In this document: positions 42,863 to 52,584 of the stretch, one piece after another | Position numbering within the stretch: position 1 is the first letter of the stretch | Layout: each line of letters begins with the position of its first letter | Assembly (NCBI RefSeq): GCF_000702585.1 | Contig: NZ_JNIQ01000001.1 | Coordinates: 2,609,001-2,673,000 of the forward strand | From: Exiguobacterium aurantiacum DSM 6208 | GTDB taxonomy: Bacteria > Bacillota > Bacilli > Exiguobacteriales > Exiguobacteriaceae | Direction of reading: 5' to 3' | DNA length: 64,000 nt | The notes under the pieces: model-generated | Seen by the model: only the letters and a program-made list of their open reading frames with translations | Told to the model about the DNA's origin: nothing | Databases searched by the model: none | Program-made: the position numbers and the translations under genes

Positions 42863-44248
42863 TTAACCTTGTGCGGCCATCTGTTTGATTTGTTCATGGA
42901 CACTGTTAATACAGTCCGGTATGCCGATCCCGTCATAAGCAATCCCGGCCAACAACACGCCCGGATAGACACGGCCCATCTCGGCCCGGAGTGCTCTGAC
43001 ACGGTCTGAATGGAACACTGCATACGGCGGTAGCCCGTCACGTAAACGGCTGACGACGGTTTGACTTGGCTTCCTGTGTATCGTCATCAATCCCCCGAGA
43101 TCACGGAGCGCCGTCGCGACAATCTCTTCGTCCGATGCCTCAACGATGTCATCGGCACCCGGACGACCGAGGAAGACGCGAAGGACATGATAGCCATCCG
43201 GCACGGCGTGCGGCCACTTTTGATCGATGAATGTGCACGCCGTGATCACGACGTCCGCTTCTTGACTCGTGACAAAGCCGGTCCCGACGAACGGGAGTTC
43301 AATGTCTCCTTCTTTAAAGACGAGCGAACACGTCGCCGTGGCGTGCGGTTTCATCTCAGCCAAAAAATCGCTGTCGACTTTCGGCAAAAACTGACGAATG
43401 AGTCGCGGTGGCACGGTCAAGATGAGGCGTTCGGAGTCGATGTCGCTGCGATTCGTGAGCAGGCGATACCCGCCGTCGATTTCCTCGACCTGCTCGACCG
43501 AACAGTTCAAGATGATCTCCGTCCGTTCGAGCCGTTCCGCGATCCGGTCCGTCAGTGATTTCAATCCACGCTTGAGCGAGGCGAACTGACCGACTTTCTT
43601 CGCGCCGACTTCGGCGACGCGTTGCTCGGGACGCAGGTGACGCATCCCTTCGTATAAGTTCCCGTACCGCTTCTCCCCTTCGATGAACTGCGGGAACGTC
43701 GACAACGCGCTCATCTTGTCGATATCGCCGGCGTAAATGCCAGACAAGAGCGGTTCGATCAAACGGTCGACGATCGGGTCTCCGACACGCTCACGCAAAT
43801 AGAGACCTAGCGAGACGTCTGTCTCCGGGGGGGCCACGTCCGGTGGCGACAATAACATCTCCCGAAGCGCAGCGTGTTCTTCTTCCGATAAGAGCGTCGT
43901 GTCTTTAAATGCGTCGACATCGAGCGGGATCCCCATCACCGTCTGTTTCGGGATCGGATGAAGGCCGTCACGGTGCAACACATACGCCTGACCGACGCCG
44001 TTGCGGACGATCTCATCGCCGAGTCCGACATTTTGAATCAACTCCGTCATCGCCGTCTTCCGAAACACGTAAGAGTCGGGACCGCGCTCAACCGCGAACT
44101 CCCCCGTCTCGAACGTGTCGATTTTACCGCCGAGTCGACCGCTCGCTTCAAGCAACGTGATCGATACGTCTTCCGGCAAATAGCGTTCGGCATAAAAAGC
44201 GGCGGTGAGACCTGTGATCCCACCGCCGACAATCGTCAAATTACGCAT
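42863..44248 (-). CDS. hemY: Coproporphyrinogen III oxidase (HemY/CgoX)
   Basis: 461 residues. FAD motif [16 protein letters not shown] and [14 protein letters not shown], then [14 protein letters not shown] and [10 protein letters not shown]-like [14 protein letters not shown] typical of the Gram-positive protoporphyrinogen/coproporphyrinogen oxidases. In Firmicutes this oxidises coproporphyrinogen III to coproporphyrin III, the step before iron insertion by HemH. Third in hemE-hemH-hemY; overlaps hemH by 8 bp. Confidence 0.92.
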   Translation of the reverse strand: MRNLTIVGGGITGLTAAFYAERYLPEDVSITLLEASGRLGGKIDTFETGEFAVERGPDSYVFRKTAMTELIQNVGLGDEIVRNGVGQAYVLHRDGLHPIPKQTVMGIPLDVDAFKDTTLLSEEEHAALREMLLSPPDVAPPETDVSLGLYLRERVGDPIVDRLIEPLLSGIYAGDIDKMSALSTFPQFIEGEKRYGNLYEGMRHLRPEQRVAEVGAKKVGQFASLKRGLKSLTDRIAERLERTEIILNCSVEQVEEIDGGYRLLTNRSDIDSERLILTVPPRLIRQFLPKVDSDFLAEMKPHATATCSLVFKEGDIELPFVGTGFVTSQEADVVITACTFIDQKWPHAVPDGYHVLRVFLGRPGADDIVEASDEEIVATALRDLGGLMTIHRKPSQTVVSRLRDGLPPYAVFHSDRVRALRAEMGRVYPGVLLAGIAYDGIGIPDCINSVHEQIKQMAAQG

Positions 44249-45170
44249 GATGCACGATCACGCTTTCCATCCGATCCGCGATGGCCTCGATGAAGCTCCG
44301 CTCCGCGTTTGGCATGTTCGGACGCGCGTAGTGAACGCCGAGACGATCACAGACGACTTTACATTCCACATCGTTGTCGAAGAGAACTTCGAGGTGGTCT
44401 GCGACGAATCCGACCGGCGTATACACAAACGCCTCATAGCCATGCTTTTCATAAAGTTCAGCCGTCAAGTCTTGGACGTCAGGCCCGATCCAAGGGTCAG
44501 GTGTGTTGCCTTCTGACTGCCAACCGACCTCATAGTGCGGGACACCGGCCGCTTGCGCGATTTTGTCCGCCGTCTCTTTCAATTGATCTGGGTACGGGTC
44601 ACCGCCGGCCAAAATCTTCTCAGGGAGACTGTGTGCCGACACGATCAAGCACGCCTTCTCGGCCGGTACCGGCAAGTTCGCGAACGTTTCTTTGATCGCC
44701 TCTGCCCACCAGTTGATGAATTTCGGCTCATCGTACCATGATTCAACCGAACGAATCTCGATGCCGTATTTGGCCGCTTCCTCATGGGCGCGTCCGTTGT
44801 ATGACTTGACGCTATATGACGAGTAGTGCGGAGCCAATACGACCGACACCGCTTCTTTGATGCCATCGTTCGCCATTTGCGCGACAGCATCTTCGACGAA
44901 CGGTTCGATGTGCTTCAGACCGATATACAATTTGAACTCGATCTCACCGGCATGACGCTCGTTCAAGATGTCACGAAGCGCTTCCGCTTGATCGATCGTG
45001 ATCTTCGCGAGCGGGGATACCCCGCCGATCGCCTCATAGCGCTCTGTCAAATCTTGAAGCGCTTCCGGTGACGGCTTCCGGCCATAACGGATGTGCGTGT
45101 AATAACGTTCGATGTCTTCCGGCTTGTACGGTGTGCCATAAGCCATTACGAGTAGTCCGACTGTTTTCAT
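44241..45170 (-). CDS. hemH: Coproporphyrin ferrochelatase (HemH/CpfC)
   Basis: 309 residues. Family landmarks: [10 protein letters not shown] at the start, [39 protein letters not shown] with the catalytic His, and [18 protein letters not shown] with the conserved Glu. It inserts Fe(II) into coproporphyrin III in the Gram-positive haem route. Overlaps both neighbours (4 bp with hemE, 8 bp with hemY), so the three are translated in a coupled way. Confidence 0.94.
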   Translation of the reverse strand: MKTVGLLVMAYGTPYKPEDIERYYTHIRYGRKPSPEALQDLTERYEAIGGVSPLAKITIDQAEALRDILNERHAGEIEFKLYIGLKHIEPFVEDAVAQMANDGIKEAVSVVLAPHYSSYSVKSYNGRAHEEAAKYGIEIRSVESWYDEPKFINWWAEAIKETFANLPVPAEKACLIVSAHSLPEKILAGGDPYPDQLKETADKIAQAAGVPHYEVGWQSEGNTPDPWIGPDVQDLTAELYEKHGYEAFVYTPVGFVADHLEVLFDNDVECKVVCDRLGVHYARPNMPNAERSFIEAIADRMESVIVHHA

Positions 45171-46216
45171 GATGATTTGCCTCCCATTTTTTCACGTGAG
45201 TAATCGTGGATGAATGCTGTCAATTTGACGAGTACGGCCGGGTCGACTTCTGGGAACACCCCATGTCCCAAGTTGAAGACGTACCCTGGTTGTTTCATGC
45301 CTTCATCAAGAATCTCTTTCACTTTCTCCTCGATGACCGGCCATGGTGCAAGCAAGAACGACGGATCCAAGTTTCCTTGGACTGCTTTCGTGACACCACG
45401 GTCGCGGGCTTCTTGGACAGACAAGCGCCAGTCGAGACCGACGACGTCGATCGGCAAGCTGTTCCACTCTTCAACTTGATGGCTCGCACCGACACCGTGC
45501 ATGATGAGCGGGATATCGAGCGGACGCAATTCGTTAAAGATGCGTTCCGTCGTCGGCTTGATGTAACGAGCGTAGTCTTTCCGGCTAAGCGTCCCGACCC
45601 ACGAGTCGAACAATTGGAACGCTTGGATGCCAGCCTCGGCCTGCGCTTTCGCGTAAGTGATGACCATATCCCCCAATTTTTCCATGAGCGCGTTCCAAAC
45701 GTCCGGTTCCGCGTACATGAGCGCTTTCGTCCGGTGGTAGCTCTTCGATGGGCCACCTTCGATCATATAGCTCGCGAGTGTGAACGGTGCCCCTGAGAAC
45801 CCGATGAGTGGTACATCGAGACGTTCCCGGAGCAAACGGATCGTCTCAAACACGTAAGCGATATCATCCGTGTTGAGCGGTTTCAAGCTCTCGACGTCTT
45901 CCATCGTCCGGTACGGATTGTCAATGACCGGACCGATGCCGCTCTTGATCTCGACGTCGACACCCATCGATGGCAGTGGCGTCATGATGTCCTTGTACAG
46001 AATGGCCGCGTCGACACCGAGTTGCTTGACTGGAAGCTCGGTCACATAGGCGCACAGTTCCGCATCGTGCGTGATCTCAAACAGCGTCCTCGTCTTTTTG
46101 ATCTCCCGATATTCCGGCTGATAGCGTCCCGCTTGGCGCATATACCAGACAGGCACATAGTCTGTCGCCTCTCCTCGAAACGCCTTTAAAATAGTATCGT
46201 TCATACGTCGCGTCAT
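45167..46216 (-). CDS. hemE: Uroporphyrinogen decarboxylase
   Basis: 349 residues. The invariant substrate-binding motif [16 protein letters not shown] lies at ~23-38; [17 protein letters not shown] and FDSWVGTLS follow. It decarboxylates uroporphyrinogen III to coproporphyrinogen III. First gene of hemEHY. Start uncertain: ATG 46216 and ATG 46204 share SDs at non-ideal distances (GAGGGG is 1 nt and 13 nt away). Promoter and PerR/Fur-like box lie upstream at 46271-46301. Confidence 0.94.
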   Translation of the reverse strand: MTRRMNDTILKAFRGEATDYVPVWYMRQAGRYQPEYREIKKTRTLFEITHDAELCAYVTELPVKQLGVDAAILYKDIMTPLPSMGVDVEIKSGIGPVIDNPYRTMEDVESLKPLNTDDIAYVFETIRLLRERLDVPLIGFSGAPFTLASYMIEGGPSKSYHRTKALMYAEPDVWNALMEKLGDMVITYAKAQAEAGIQAFQLFDSWVGTLSRKDYARYIKPTTERIFNELRPLDIPLIMHGVGASHQVEEWNSLPIDVVGLDWRLSVQEARDRGVTKAVQGNLDPSFLLAPWPVIEEKVKEILDEGMKQPGYVFNLGHGVFPEVDPAVLVKLTAFIHDYSREKMGGKSS

Positions 46217-46270
46217 TCCCCTCTTTATTTCTCCTACACTCTTCTTCTATAGGTATGTGAACTCAAAAAC

Positions 46271-46301
46271 ATTATACAGAAATGAATTAGAATAATGCTA
46301 A
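46271..46301 (-). promoter_or_regulatory. hemE -10 with PerR/Fur-like box
   Basis: Minus strand TATAAT (46276-46271). Just upstream, TTAGCATTATTCTAA (46301-46287) resembles the PerR box TTATAATNATTATAA with three to four differences and overlaps the spacer and -35 zone. PerR controls haem genes in Bacillus, so peroxide/iron control is plausible. Confidence 0.45.
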
Positions 46302-46332
46302 TGTGAAGCATTTTCATTGTGTTTACTTTGTG

Positions 46333-46638
46333 TCATTTTTTTGTCGGATACGTGCGGAACGCCGAGTTGAGCTGACCACGAATCAATTCGTCACGCTGGT
46401 TCGTCGACAGACGCTTCTCTCGGTCTTTAATGTCTTGAATGCGCCAACCGTCTTCAAGTTTCGAAGCGACATCGATCAGTCGTTCGACGTCATGGAAAGA
46501 ATATTTACGTGACCCGCCTTTCGTACGTTCAGGAAAGATGAGTCCTTTCGCTTCATAATAGCGGACCTGACGCTCAGAAAGTCCTGTCAATTCAGTGATG
46601 ACGCCCATCCCAATCACTTTCTTGGATTTATAGTCCAC
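46333..46638 (-). CDS. tnrA: Nitrogen regulator TnrA (MerR family)
   Basis: 101 residues. MerR-type DNA-binding domain of the GlnR/TnrA subgroup (ITELTGLSERQVRYYEAKGL, TKGGSRKYSFHDVERL) and a short C-terminal tail (RGQLNSAFRTYP) like the TnrA segment that contacts glutamine synthetase. GlnR has a longer tail. TnrA activates nitrogen-scavenging genes when glutamine is short. It is divergent from amtB across a perfect TnrA box, which confirms the call. Confidence 0.85.
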   Translation of the reverse strand: MDYKSKKVIGMGVITELTGLSERQVRYYEAKGLIFPERTKGGSRKYSFHDVERLIDVASKLEDGWRIQDIKDREKRLSTNQRDELIRGQLNSAFRTYPTKK

Positions 46639-46668
46639 GCTGCCCGCTCCTCCCTTTTGAAAAAACTA

Positions 46669-46685
46669 TGTCAGATAATCTGACA
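46669..46685. promoter_or_regulatory. TnrA/GlnR box
   Basis: TGTCAGATAATCTGACA, a perfect 17-bp inverted repeat fitting the TnrA consensus TGTNANAWWWTNTNACA. It lies 31 bases before the tnrA start and 84 bases before amtB, so it could serve activation of amtB and autoregulation of tnrA. Confidence 0.88.
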
Positions 46686-46768
46686 AAATGCAATCCACCT
46701 CGAATATTTCGACTTAAACTGAAAACAACTTTTCACCCACACCAATGAAAAAAAGGAGGAATCGCAAC

Positions 46769-48067
46769 ATGGAAGACATTATGTATTATATGGACACGCT
46801 GTTCGTACTCATCGCGGCATTGCTCGTTTTAACGATGCAACTTGGCTTTGGCCTGCTAGAAACAGGGACACTCCGGGCGAAAAACGCCGGGCACGTCGCC
46901 GTCAAACAAATTATCAGCCTCTCTGTGGCGGCACTTGCTTTTTGGGCTGTCGGGTTCGGACTATCCTTCGGGGACGGGACACGCTGGTTCGGAACAGAAG
47001 GATTCTTCTTGAACGGTTCGTTCACAAGCCTTGATTGGGCGAACGTCTCAATCGACATCAAATTCTTGTTCCAGTTATCGTTCGTCGCGGTCGCACTCGC
47101 TATCGCTTGGGGCGGCTTCGCGGAACGAGCCAAACTTTCCGCTTACGTTTTGTTCGGCATCTTCTTCGTCGCCATCCTCTACCCGATCGTCGCTCGCTCG
47201 GTCTGGGCCGGTGGATTGCTCGGCTCGATGGGAATGCAAGACTTTGCCGGTTCGGCCGTCGTCCACCTCCAAGGCGGGATGGCCGCGCTCATGGCGACGA
47301 TCATCTTGAAACCACGCCGGAAGACCGAATCACTCGCTGGTCACAACCACGTCCTAACGGTCGTCGGTGGACTCGTCCTTTGGCTTTGCTGGTTCGGATT
47401 CAACGCCGGATCGACGATGTCAGTCGCTGACGGGTTCTTCGGTTACGTCGCATTGACAACGATGCTCGCTACAGCTGCCGGCGCACTCGGTGCGCTCGCC
47501 ATCGTCATGGTCCACCGGAAGAAAGCGGACATCCCGACGGTCGTCAACGGTGTCCTCGGAGCGCTCGTCGCCATCACGGCCGCTTGTGCGTTCGTCGAGC
47601 CATGGGCCGCCGTCATCATCGGGGCGCTCGCTGCGGTCGCGACATACGGAACGAGCATTCTCATGGCGAAATACGTCGACGACCCGCTCTGCGCCTTCTC
47701 CGTTCACGGCGTCGCTGGAATCATCGGGACGCTCGCCCTCGGTTTCTTCGCCTCACCACGACTCGTCGAGATCACCGGCATCGGATCGGCCGGCCTCTTC
47801 TACGGCGGCGGTCTCGGTCAACTCGGCGTCCAGGCGCTCGGCGTCTTGATCGCCATGGTCATCGCTGGTGGCGGAAGCTACGCGTTCTTGAAACTTCTCG
47901 ACGTGACGATTGGGCTTCGTGTCACGGAAGAACAAGAAGACATCGGCCTCGACATCGCCGAGCATGGCGTCTCGGCTTACGGAGAAATCGAAGCACAACC
48001 GGACACGCCGGCACGCCTTCCGAAAATACTCGGTTCGAGCGTCTCGGTCATGTCACCGAAGAAATAA
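46769..48067 (+). CDS. amtB: Ammonium transporter AmtB
   Basis: 432 residues from ATG 46769 (GGAGG 9 nt before; an upstream in-frame ATG lacks an SD). Eleven helices with Amt signatures: QLGFGLLETGTLRAKNAGHV, WFGFNAGSTMS, and CAFSVHGVAGIIGTLALGFF holding the paired pore His. It conducts ammonium when external levels are low. No glnK (PII) gene follows; a terminator comes directly after. Control by TnrA is likely. Confidence 0.94.
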   Translation: MEDIMYYMDTLFVLIAALLVLTMQLGFGLLETGTLRAKNAGHVAVKQIISLSVAALAFWAVGFGLSFGDGTRWFGTEGFFLNGSFTSLDWANVSIDIKFLFQLSFVAVALAIAWGGFAERAKLSAYVLFGIFFVAILYPIVARSVWAGGLLGSMGMQDFAGSAVVHLQGGMAALMATIILKPRRKTESLAGHNHVLTVVGGLVLWLCWFGFNAGSTMSVADGFFGYVALTTMLATAAGALGALAIVMVHRKKADIPTVVNGVLGALVAITAACAFVEPWAAVIIGALAAVATYGTSILMAKYVDDPLCAFSVHGVAGIIGTLALGFFASPRLVEITGIGSAGLFYGGGLGQLGVQALGVLIAMVIAGGGSYAFLKLLDVTIGLRVTEEQEDIGLDIAEHGVSAYGEIEAQPDTPARLPKILGSSVSVMSPKK

Positions 48068-48076
48068 CGTCACAAA

Positions 48077-48110
48077 CAAGGACACCCATCGCGTGGGTGT
48101 CCTTGTTTTC
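48077..48110 (+). terminator. Terminator of amtB
   Basis: 12-bp stem CAAGGACACCCA/TGGGTGTCCTTG, loop TCGCG, then TTTTC. Confidence 0.9.
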
Positions 48111-49239
48111 ATGTCAATCTCGACAAATAGTACCGCACAATCCCGTAAGCAACTAGCAGTCCGACGAGAGCGTCCCAGCTCGCCCCAAAGAAGAGTGAGA
48201 CGACACATAGTCCGAGCGCCTGTCCGACGAGAAGGCGGAGCGTCCACCACTTATAAGCCGTGAGACGTTCGAGGCGGGTGATCGGCAGCCACGACGCGAT
48301 CGAGACCGTGTCGAGCCGTTTGAAGAGCGGCACGAGTTGTAGCGCCGTCAAGCCGACAAACAAGGGCACGACGATGCCAACGTACCAACCGCCAGCGAGC
48401 CACATGACGAGCACCGCGACGAGCGACAGCCGAATGATCAAGTCGAGCGAGTCTTTCGACCGTGCGATGCGTAAACCGTACATATAACGCGCCGCATCCG
48501 CACGGGCGAGCACCGAACGTTCAATCATCTTCACGACGAGCTTGCGCTCTTTCACTTCTTCACGCATCTCCGGCAAGTCGACGAACCAACTGACGATCCG
48601 ATTAAACTGTGCCTTGCTCGTCTGTTCGAGGGCGAGCCACTCCAGGAGCGGGATCCGTTCGTACCGTCTTATATGAAGGAAGACGAGCGCGGCAAGCGCC
48701 GGTAACGGCGTCAACAACGGCATCCCGAGAAACATTAAGCCGCCGCTGGCCACGGCACTCGCGACCCCTACGAAACGGATTCCTTCCAACTTCGCGAGGC
48801 GGCCGACGACCGAGAGCAAGATGCTCGCGAAGACGAGGGCAAACACCTCCGCTGACGTCAGCTCAAGCGTCCTGACGAGGAGCGGCAAGAGGACGAGCAT
48901 GAGGACGAGGGCGCGGATGCTCGCGAAGACGACGTTGAACAAGCGGACGCCGTTCATGTACGAGCGAATGCTTCCGAGTTCAGGCAATAAAAACACTTGG
49001 TCGGCTTCTCGTATTAGCGTTCTCGGCCGGTGACCGAGCGGCAAGACAAGGAAAGCCAACGCGACGACCCACTCGCTCGGGAACGACGTGTCCAGCCCGT
49101 TCAAAAACTGGTTATACACGAAAGCGCCATAAATCAAAGTGAAGTATAACGTGAACAACAAACCGCCATTCGCCACGTAGCGGCTATATTTCACGACCTC
49201 TTCCATCCAGACGCCGAACCGGGTGCGAAACACGTTCAT
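48109..49239 (-). CDS. ecsB: ABC transporter membrane protein EcsB
   Basis: 376 residues with about eight or more hydrophobic helices in pairs and a central cytoplasmic stretch (LALEQTSKAQFNRIVSWFVD). The starting region (RTRFGVWMEEVVKYSRYV) and the 4-bp overlap with an EcsA-type ATPase gene identify EcsB. The Ecs transporter affects protein secretion, RasP intramembrane proteolysis and competence in Bacillus; its substrate is thought to be a peptide. No ecsC follows. Confidence 0.88.
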   Translation of the reverse strand: MNVFRTRFGVWMEEVVKYSRYVANGGLLFTLYFTLIYGAFVYNQFLNGLDTSFPSEWVVALAFLVLPLGHRPRTLIREADQVFLLPELGSIRSYMNGVRLFNVVFASIRALVLMLVLLPLLVRTLELTSAEVFALVFASILLSVVGRLAKLEGIRFVGVASAVASGGLMFLGMPLLTPLPALAALVFLHIRRYERIPLLEWLALEQTSKAQFNRIVSWFVDLPEMREEVKERKLVVKMIERSVLARADAARYMYGLRIARSKDSLDLIIRLSLVAVLVMWLAGGWYVGIVVPLFVGLTALQLVPLFKRLDTVSIASWLPITRLERLTAYKWWTLRLLVGQALGLCVVSLFFGASWDALVGLLVAYGIVRYYLSRLT

Positions 49240-49973
49240 CTCGTCCGCTCCTCGGCGTCAATCGCCTCGACGTAAATATCGTCGAGCGTTGCATCCGGTG
49301 CGAGCGCGTATTTCTCACGTAACTCGCTCGCTGTCCCTGTGGCGATGACCGCGCCTTGATGTAAAAAGACGAAACGATCACAGTGTCGCTCTGCCGTCTC
49401 TAAGATGTGCGTCGACATTAAAATCGCACTCTCTTCTTTATACTCGTCAAATAATTGGAGCAGTTGACGGATCGCGAGCGGATCGAGCCCGACAAACGGT
49501 TCGTCGACGATGAGGAGCGGCGTCTTCGTCACGAGCGCACAAAGGATCATCGCCTTTTGCCGCATACCTTTCGAGAAGACCGACGGAAACCAGTCAAGTT
49601 GCTTCTCCATCCGCATATTTTTGGCGAGCTGTGCTGTCCGTTCTTCTAAATCCTTTTCACGTATCTCATACGCTTTCCCCATGAGCGTCAAATGTTCACG
49701 CAAGGTCAACGTGTCGTACAAAATAGGGGTCTCAGGTATATAACTTATTTTTTTGCGATAGTTTTTTTCAGACGATTGGACAGTTTCCCCACCGACCGTG
49801 ACCGTTCCAGAAACGGGTTCAAGCAACCCCAAAATGTGTTTGATCGTCGTCGATTTCCCGGCTCCGTTTAGCCCTATCAGCCCGACAAGCTCCCCTTTTC
49901 CGACTTCGAACGTGACGTCGTGCAACACTTGTTTACCTATATAACCGCCGTTTAACTTGTCGACGTGCAACAT
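49236..49973 (-). CDS. ecsA: ABC transporter ATP-binding protein EcsA
   Basis: 245 residues from ATG 49973 (GGTGGAG 5 nt upstream). Walker A GLNGAGKSTTIKHILGLL, signature region FSKGMRQKAMILCAL, Walker B LLIVDEPFVGLDP and switch His in STHILETAERH. The start MLHVDKLNGGYIGKQVLHDV and the downstream ecsB support EcsA. It sits about 1.6 kb from hit, keeping the Bacillus ecs-hit neighbourhood with two genes inserted. Confidence 0.9.
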   Translation of the reverse strand: MLHVDKLNGGYIGKQVLHDVTFEVGKGELVGLIGLNGAGKSTTIKHILGLLEPVSGTVTVGGETVQSSEKNYRKKISYIPETPILYDTLTLREHLTLMGKAYEIREKDLEERTAQLAKNMRMEKQLDWFPSVFSKGMRQKAMILCALVTKTPLLIVDEPFVGLDPLAIRQLLQLFDEYKEESAILMSTHILETAERHCDRFVFLHQGAVIATGTASELREKYALAPDATLDDIYVEAIDAEERTR

Positions 49974-50015
49974 GAAAACTCCACCCCTCATTTTCAACTT
50001 TTTTTTGTGATATAT

Positions 50016-50040
50016 GTTTTAAAAGCTGTCACATGGGAAT
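50016..50040 (+). promoter_or_regulatory. Candidate sigma-B promoter
   Basis: GTTTTA (50016-50021), 13-nt spacer, GGGAAT (50035-50040), close to the sigma-B consensus GTTTAA-N13-GGGTAT. It lies 100 bases before a GlsB/YeaQ stress-type gene. Confidence 0.4.
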
Positions 50041-50139
50041 AATCTGAACTGTAAGGCATTTTAAAACTTATTCATCACTTCCATTGTTCCATAAAAATGT
50101 AGGTCAGGACAATGGACAAAACAGAAAGGAGAATGTTTT

Positions 50140-50391
50140 ATGGGTTGGATTATCACATTAATCGTCGGGGGTATTATCGGTTGGTTAGCAGGTCTTATTT
50201 TAGGTAAGGATGTGCCAGGTGGCGTTATCGGTAACATCATCGCTGGTATCATCGGTGCTTGGCTCGGTGGCCTCATCTTCGGTGACTTCGGTCCTGCAGT
50301 TGGCGGCATCGCAATCGTACCAGCACTTCTCGGTGCGATTATCTTAATCTTGATCGTATCGTTCGTCATGAAATCTATGCGTAAACGCTAA
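50140..50391 (+). CDS. GlsB/YeaQ/YmgE family membrane protein
   Basis: 83 residues, three glycine-rich helices (IITLIVGGIIGWLAGLIL, NIIAGIIGAWLGGLIFG, ALLGAIILILIVSFVMK). Members are small general-stress proteins (transglycosylase-associated family) of unknown activity. A/G codon usage here (GGT, TTA, GCA) is less G+C-rich than in neighbours, suggesting high expression. RBS AAAGGAGAA. Possible sigma-B promoter upstream. Confidence 0.88.
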   Translation: MGWIITLIVGGIIGWLAGLILGKDVPGGVIGNIIAGIIGAWLGGLIFGDFGPAVGGIAIVPALLGAIILILIVSFVMKSMRKR

Positions 50392-50406
50392 TCAAATGCC
50401 TACCGA

Positions 50407-50440
50407 AAACGGGACCCTCGACTACGAGGGTCCCGTTTCA
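50407..50440. terminator. Terminator between glsB-like and the TcaA-like gene
   Basis: 14-bp stem AAACGGGACCCTCG/CGAGGGTCCCGTTT, loop ACTA. Confidence 0.88.
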
Positions 50441-50443
50441 CGT

Positions 50444-51484
50444 TCAGCTGATGACGACGTATAGCTTGCCGTCCCGTTCAATGAAGCGTTTATCCGTCTG
50501 GAGACCGAACAGCGTGAAAATCGATTCGATGAACGAACGGTCATAACGCCACTCCGTGCCAAGCTCGGTATCAATCCGTTTCTCCGGTTCCCCAAGCAAC
50601 GCGATCATATCGTCGGGACGTTTATCCAAGTCGATGTCGATCCGGTTCACCCGCCCGTTCTCAAACGTCACATCGAACCCTTCATACCGCCAGACGCCGT
50701 TTTGGTCGCTCGGTTCACCTAGTTGCTCGAGGACCGTGCTTTCCCGTTTGTTCATGAGCCCATCCATCGTCTCGAGCGGATGTCCCGTCCGCGCCTCGAC
50801 CTCAATCGCGATCAACTCCAGACGTTCGATATCGAACTGCCCCGCGATTGTCTCGCCGGTTTCCGCCTCAAGCTCGAATGCGAGCTCGGCCGCCTCGACG
50901 AGCGTCACGGTTTCTTCCTTCACTATCGTCTCTCCACCTACGACCGCGACCGCCTTCACGTCATATCGGCCGGGCATCCGATTGATGGTGACGGTATCAC
51001 CTGTTTTTTCTACCCGTCCCGCTTGCGTTCCGTCCACCCACACGTTCGTCAGCGGTCTGTCTGCTGTCACGGTGAGGCGTTGCGGCAACAATTCGATCTG
51101 ATAATCGGCAAAACCGAACCGCCCCTCCCCTGTGTCGGTCAAGCGGAACAGTCCTTCTCCGTCCGAAGTCTGTTGACGATCCCGTGCCACCTCGGCGATC
51201 GCCTCGCCTCGAAGCGCCGGCTCATCGTTCAACCATCGGACAAAACGGATGGCCTCGGCCCGCGTGAGCGGAACGTTGGCGTATTCGACCGTCTGTTCGA
51301 AGAACGCGATATCTTCCGTGAGCAGCGCCTCTTTGAACCGGACGTGAATGTTCTCGTTTTCTGCGGCCGGCCGATAACCGTATACGTACACGAGGATGGC
51401 GACAACAGCGAGGACGCCCCCGCCGGCCAACCATATCCGAAGGCGGCGCTTCGGTACGCTCTTTTTCGTCCGTTCATACGCCAA
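50444..51484 (-). CDS. Membrane-anchored protein, TcaA/YvbJ-like architecture
   Basis: 346 residues. A basic N-terminus (RTKKSVPKRRLR) and one helix (about 18-37, WLAGGGVLAVVAILVYVYG) anchor a large extracellular part. It has an NTF2/TcaA-like region, a PEGA-like beta region (TADRPLTNVWVDGTQAG) and two repeats resembling SmpA/OmlA motifs (STVLEQLGEPSDQNGVWRYE and ALLGEPEKRIDTELGTEWRY). The layout resembles staphylococcal TcaA and Bacillus YvbJ, which act at the cell envelope, but the match is only architectural. Confidence 0.55.
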   Translation of the reverse strand: MAYERTKKSVPKRRLRIWLAGGGVLAVVAILVYVYGYRPAAENENIHVRFKEALLTEDIAFFEQTVEYANVPLTRAEAIRFVRWLNDEPALRGEAIAEVARDRQQTSDGEGLFRLTDTGEGRFGFADYQIELLPQRLTVTADRPLTNVWVDGTQAGRVEKTGDTVTINRMPGRYDVKAVAVVGGETIVKEETVTLVEAAELAFELEAETGETIAGQFDIERLELIAIEVEARTGHPLETMDGLMNKRESTVLEQLGEPSDQNGVWRYEGFDVTFENGRVNRIDIDLDKRPDDMIALLGEPEKRIDTELGTEWRYDRSFIESIFTLFGLQTDKRFIERDGKLYVVIS

Positions 51485-51614
51485 GCGTTTCCCTCCTCTC
51501 TATCTCGTTTTATTCTATTGTATGTCGGCATCCATCGACAGGACAATCGTTCTTCCGCCCGAATTTCCATGTTATGATGAAGTGGAACAGTCATTTCAGA
51601 ATGGAGGACGTGCC

Positions 51615-52043
51615 ATGCACACAGAAGACAACTGTATTTTTTGTAAAATCGTCAAGAACGAGATCCCTTCTCACAAAGTGTACGAAGACGATGACGTCGT
51701 CGCTTTCCTCGACATCTCGCAAGTGACGAACGGACATACGCTCGTCATTCCAAAACACCACGCCCGAAACGTCTATGAGCTCCCGGAAAACATTGCGGCG
51801 GACGTCTTCCAGACCGTCCCGAAAATCGCGAACGCGATTCAACGTCAGACCGGCGCCATCGGGATGAACGTTCTGTCCAACGCCGAGGAAATCGCCGGTC
51901 AGACCGTCTATCATTTTCATATTCATTTGATCCCGCGTTTTGGCCACGACGATGGCTTCGGCGCGAAATGGGAAACACACATGGACGAGTATTCGCAAGA
52001 AACGCTCAAACAGCTGGCCACTCAAATCAAACAATACGTTTAA
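51615..52043 (+). CDS. hit: HIT family nucleotide hydrolase/transferase
   Basis: 142 residues. HIT motif HFHIHLIPR (His triad) and N-terminal DNCIFCKIVKNEIPSHKVYED with the zinc-type Cys pair seen in HinT proteins. It hydrolyses AMP-lysine, adenosine phosphoramidates or similar dinucleotides. ATG 51615 is preceded by GGAGG. The location between ecs and yhaH/hpr matches hit in Bacillus. Confidence 0.92.
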   Translation: MHTEDNCIFCKIVKNEIPSHKVYEDDDVVAFLDISQVTNGHTLVIPKHHARNVYELPENIAADVFQTVPKIANAIQRQTGAIGMNVLSNAEEIAGQTVYHFHIHLIPRFGHDDGFGAKWETHMDEYSQETLKQLATQIKQYV

Positions 52044-52046
52044 ACG

Positions 52047-52076
52047 ACACGGACCGGGCATATGCCCGGTCCGTGT
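52047..52076. terminator. Hairpin after hit
   Basis: 14-bp inverted repeat ACACGGACCGGGCA/TGCCCGGTCCGTGT; no strong T-run, so termination is uncertain. Confidence 0.55.
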
Positions 52077-52080
52077 TGGT

Positions 52081-52416
52081 TTATGTTGAATTGATCGAAT
52101 CGAGGTGGCGTTTCCGTTCCTCATCGATTTGTGCCCGTTCGACTTGTAATTTGATTGCCTGCTCGTACAACTGCTGACGCGATTTGACAGATTCGGCTTG
52201 TTCAAATTCTTTTCGTAATTCATGTAGGCGGGCATCTATTTCGACGAGTCGCTTTTCAAGCAACGTTTGCTTGCGCTCCTGTTCGCTCTGTTCTGATGCT
52301 TCATATCCCGCCTCGAGTGCTTCCATGATTGTGTGTGCCCAAGTGTCATCCCCGAGTCGTATCGCAGCGTTATACAAGTCCAACATGTCGTCGACCCAAC
52401 GCTTTTGCTTGTTCAC
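52081..52416 (-). CDS. Coiled-coil protein of unknown function
   Basis: 111 residues, mostly helical. An N-terminal part (KRWVDDMLDLYNAAIRLGDDTWAHTI, split as KRWVDDMLDLYNAA and IRLGDDTWAHTI) precedes a long charged coiled coil rich in Glu, Lys, Arg and Gln with heptad pattern (LVEIDARLHELRKEFEQAE). No family is recognised. It is convergent with hit. No signal peptide or membrane span. Confidence 0.65.
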   Translation of the reverse strand: MNKQKRWVDDMLDLYNAAIRLGDDTWAHTIMEALEAGYEASEQSEQERKQTLLEKRLVEIDARLHELRKEFEQAESVKSRQQLYEQAIKLQVERAQIDEERKRHLDSINST

Positions 52417-52584
52417 TGGAGGTCACCTTCCTTTACCTACATTCTAAAATAAAATGATTTTTCGGTCAAAATTGAATGTTCTGAAAAATTTTATTTGAGA
52501 TATAGGTTTTTAATCTCTCTTTTTTGGTAAAATAATATGAAAAGAATGTATTCTAGCATCATCGTGCTTGAGGAGGGGAATGTA

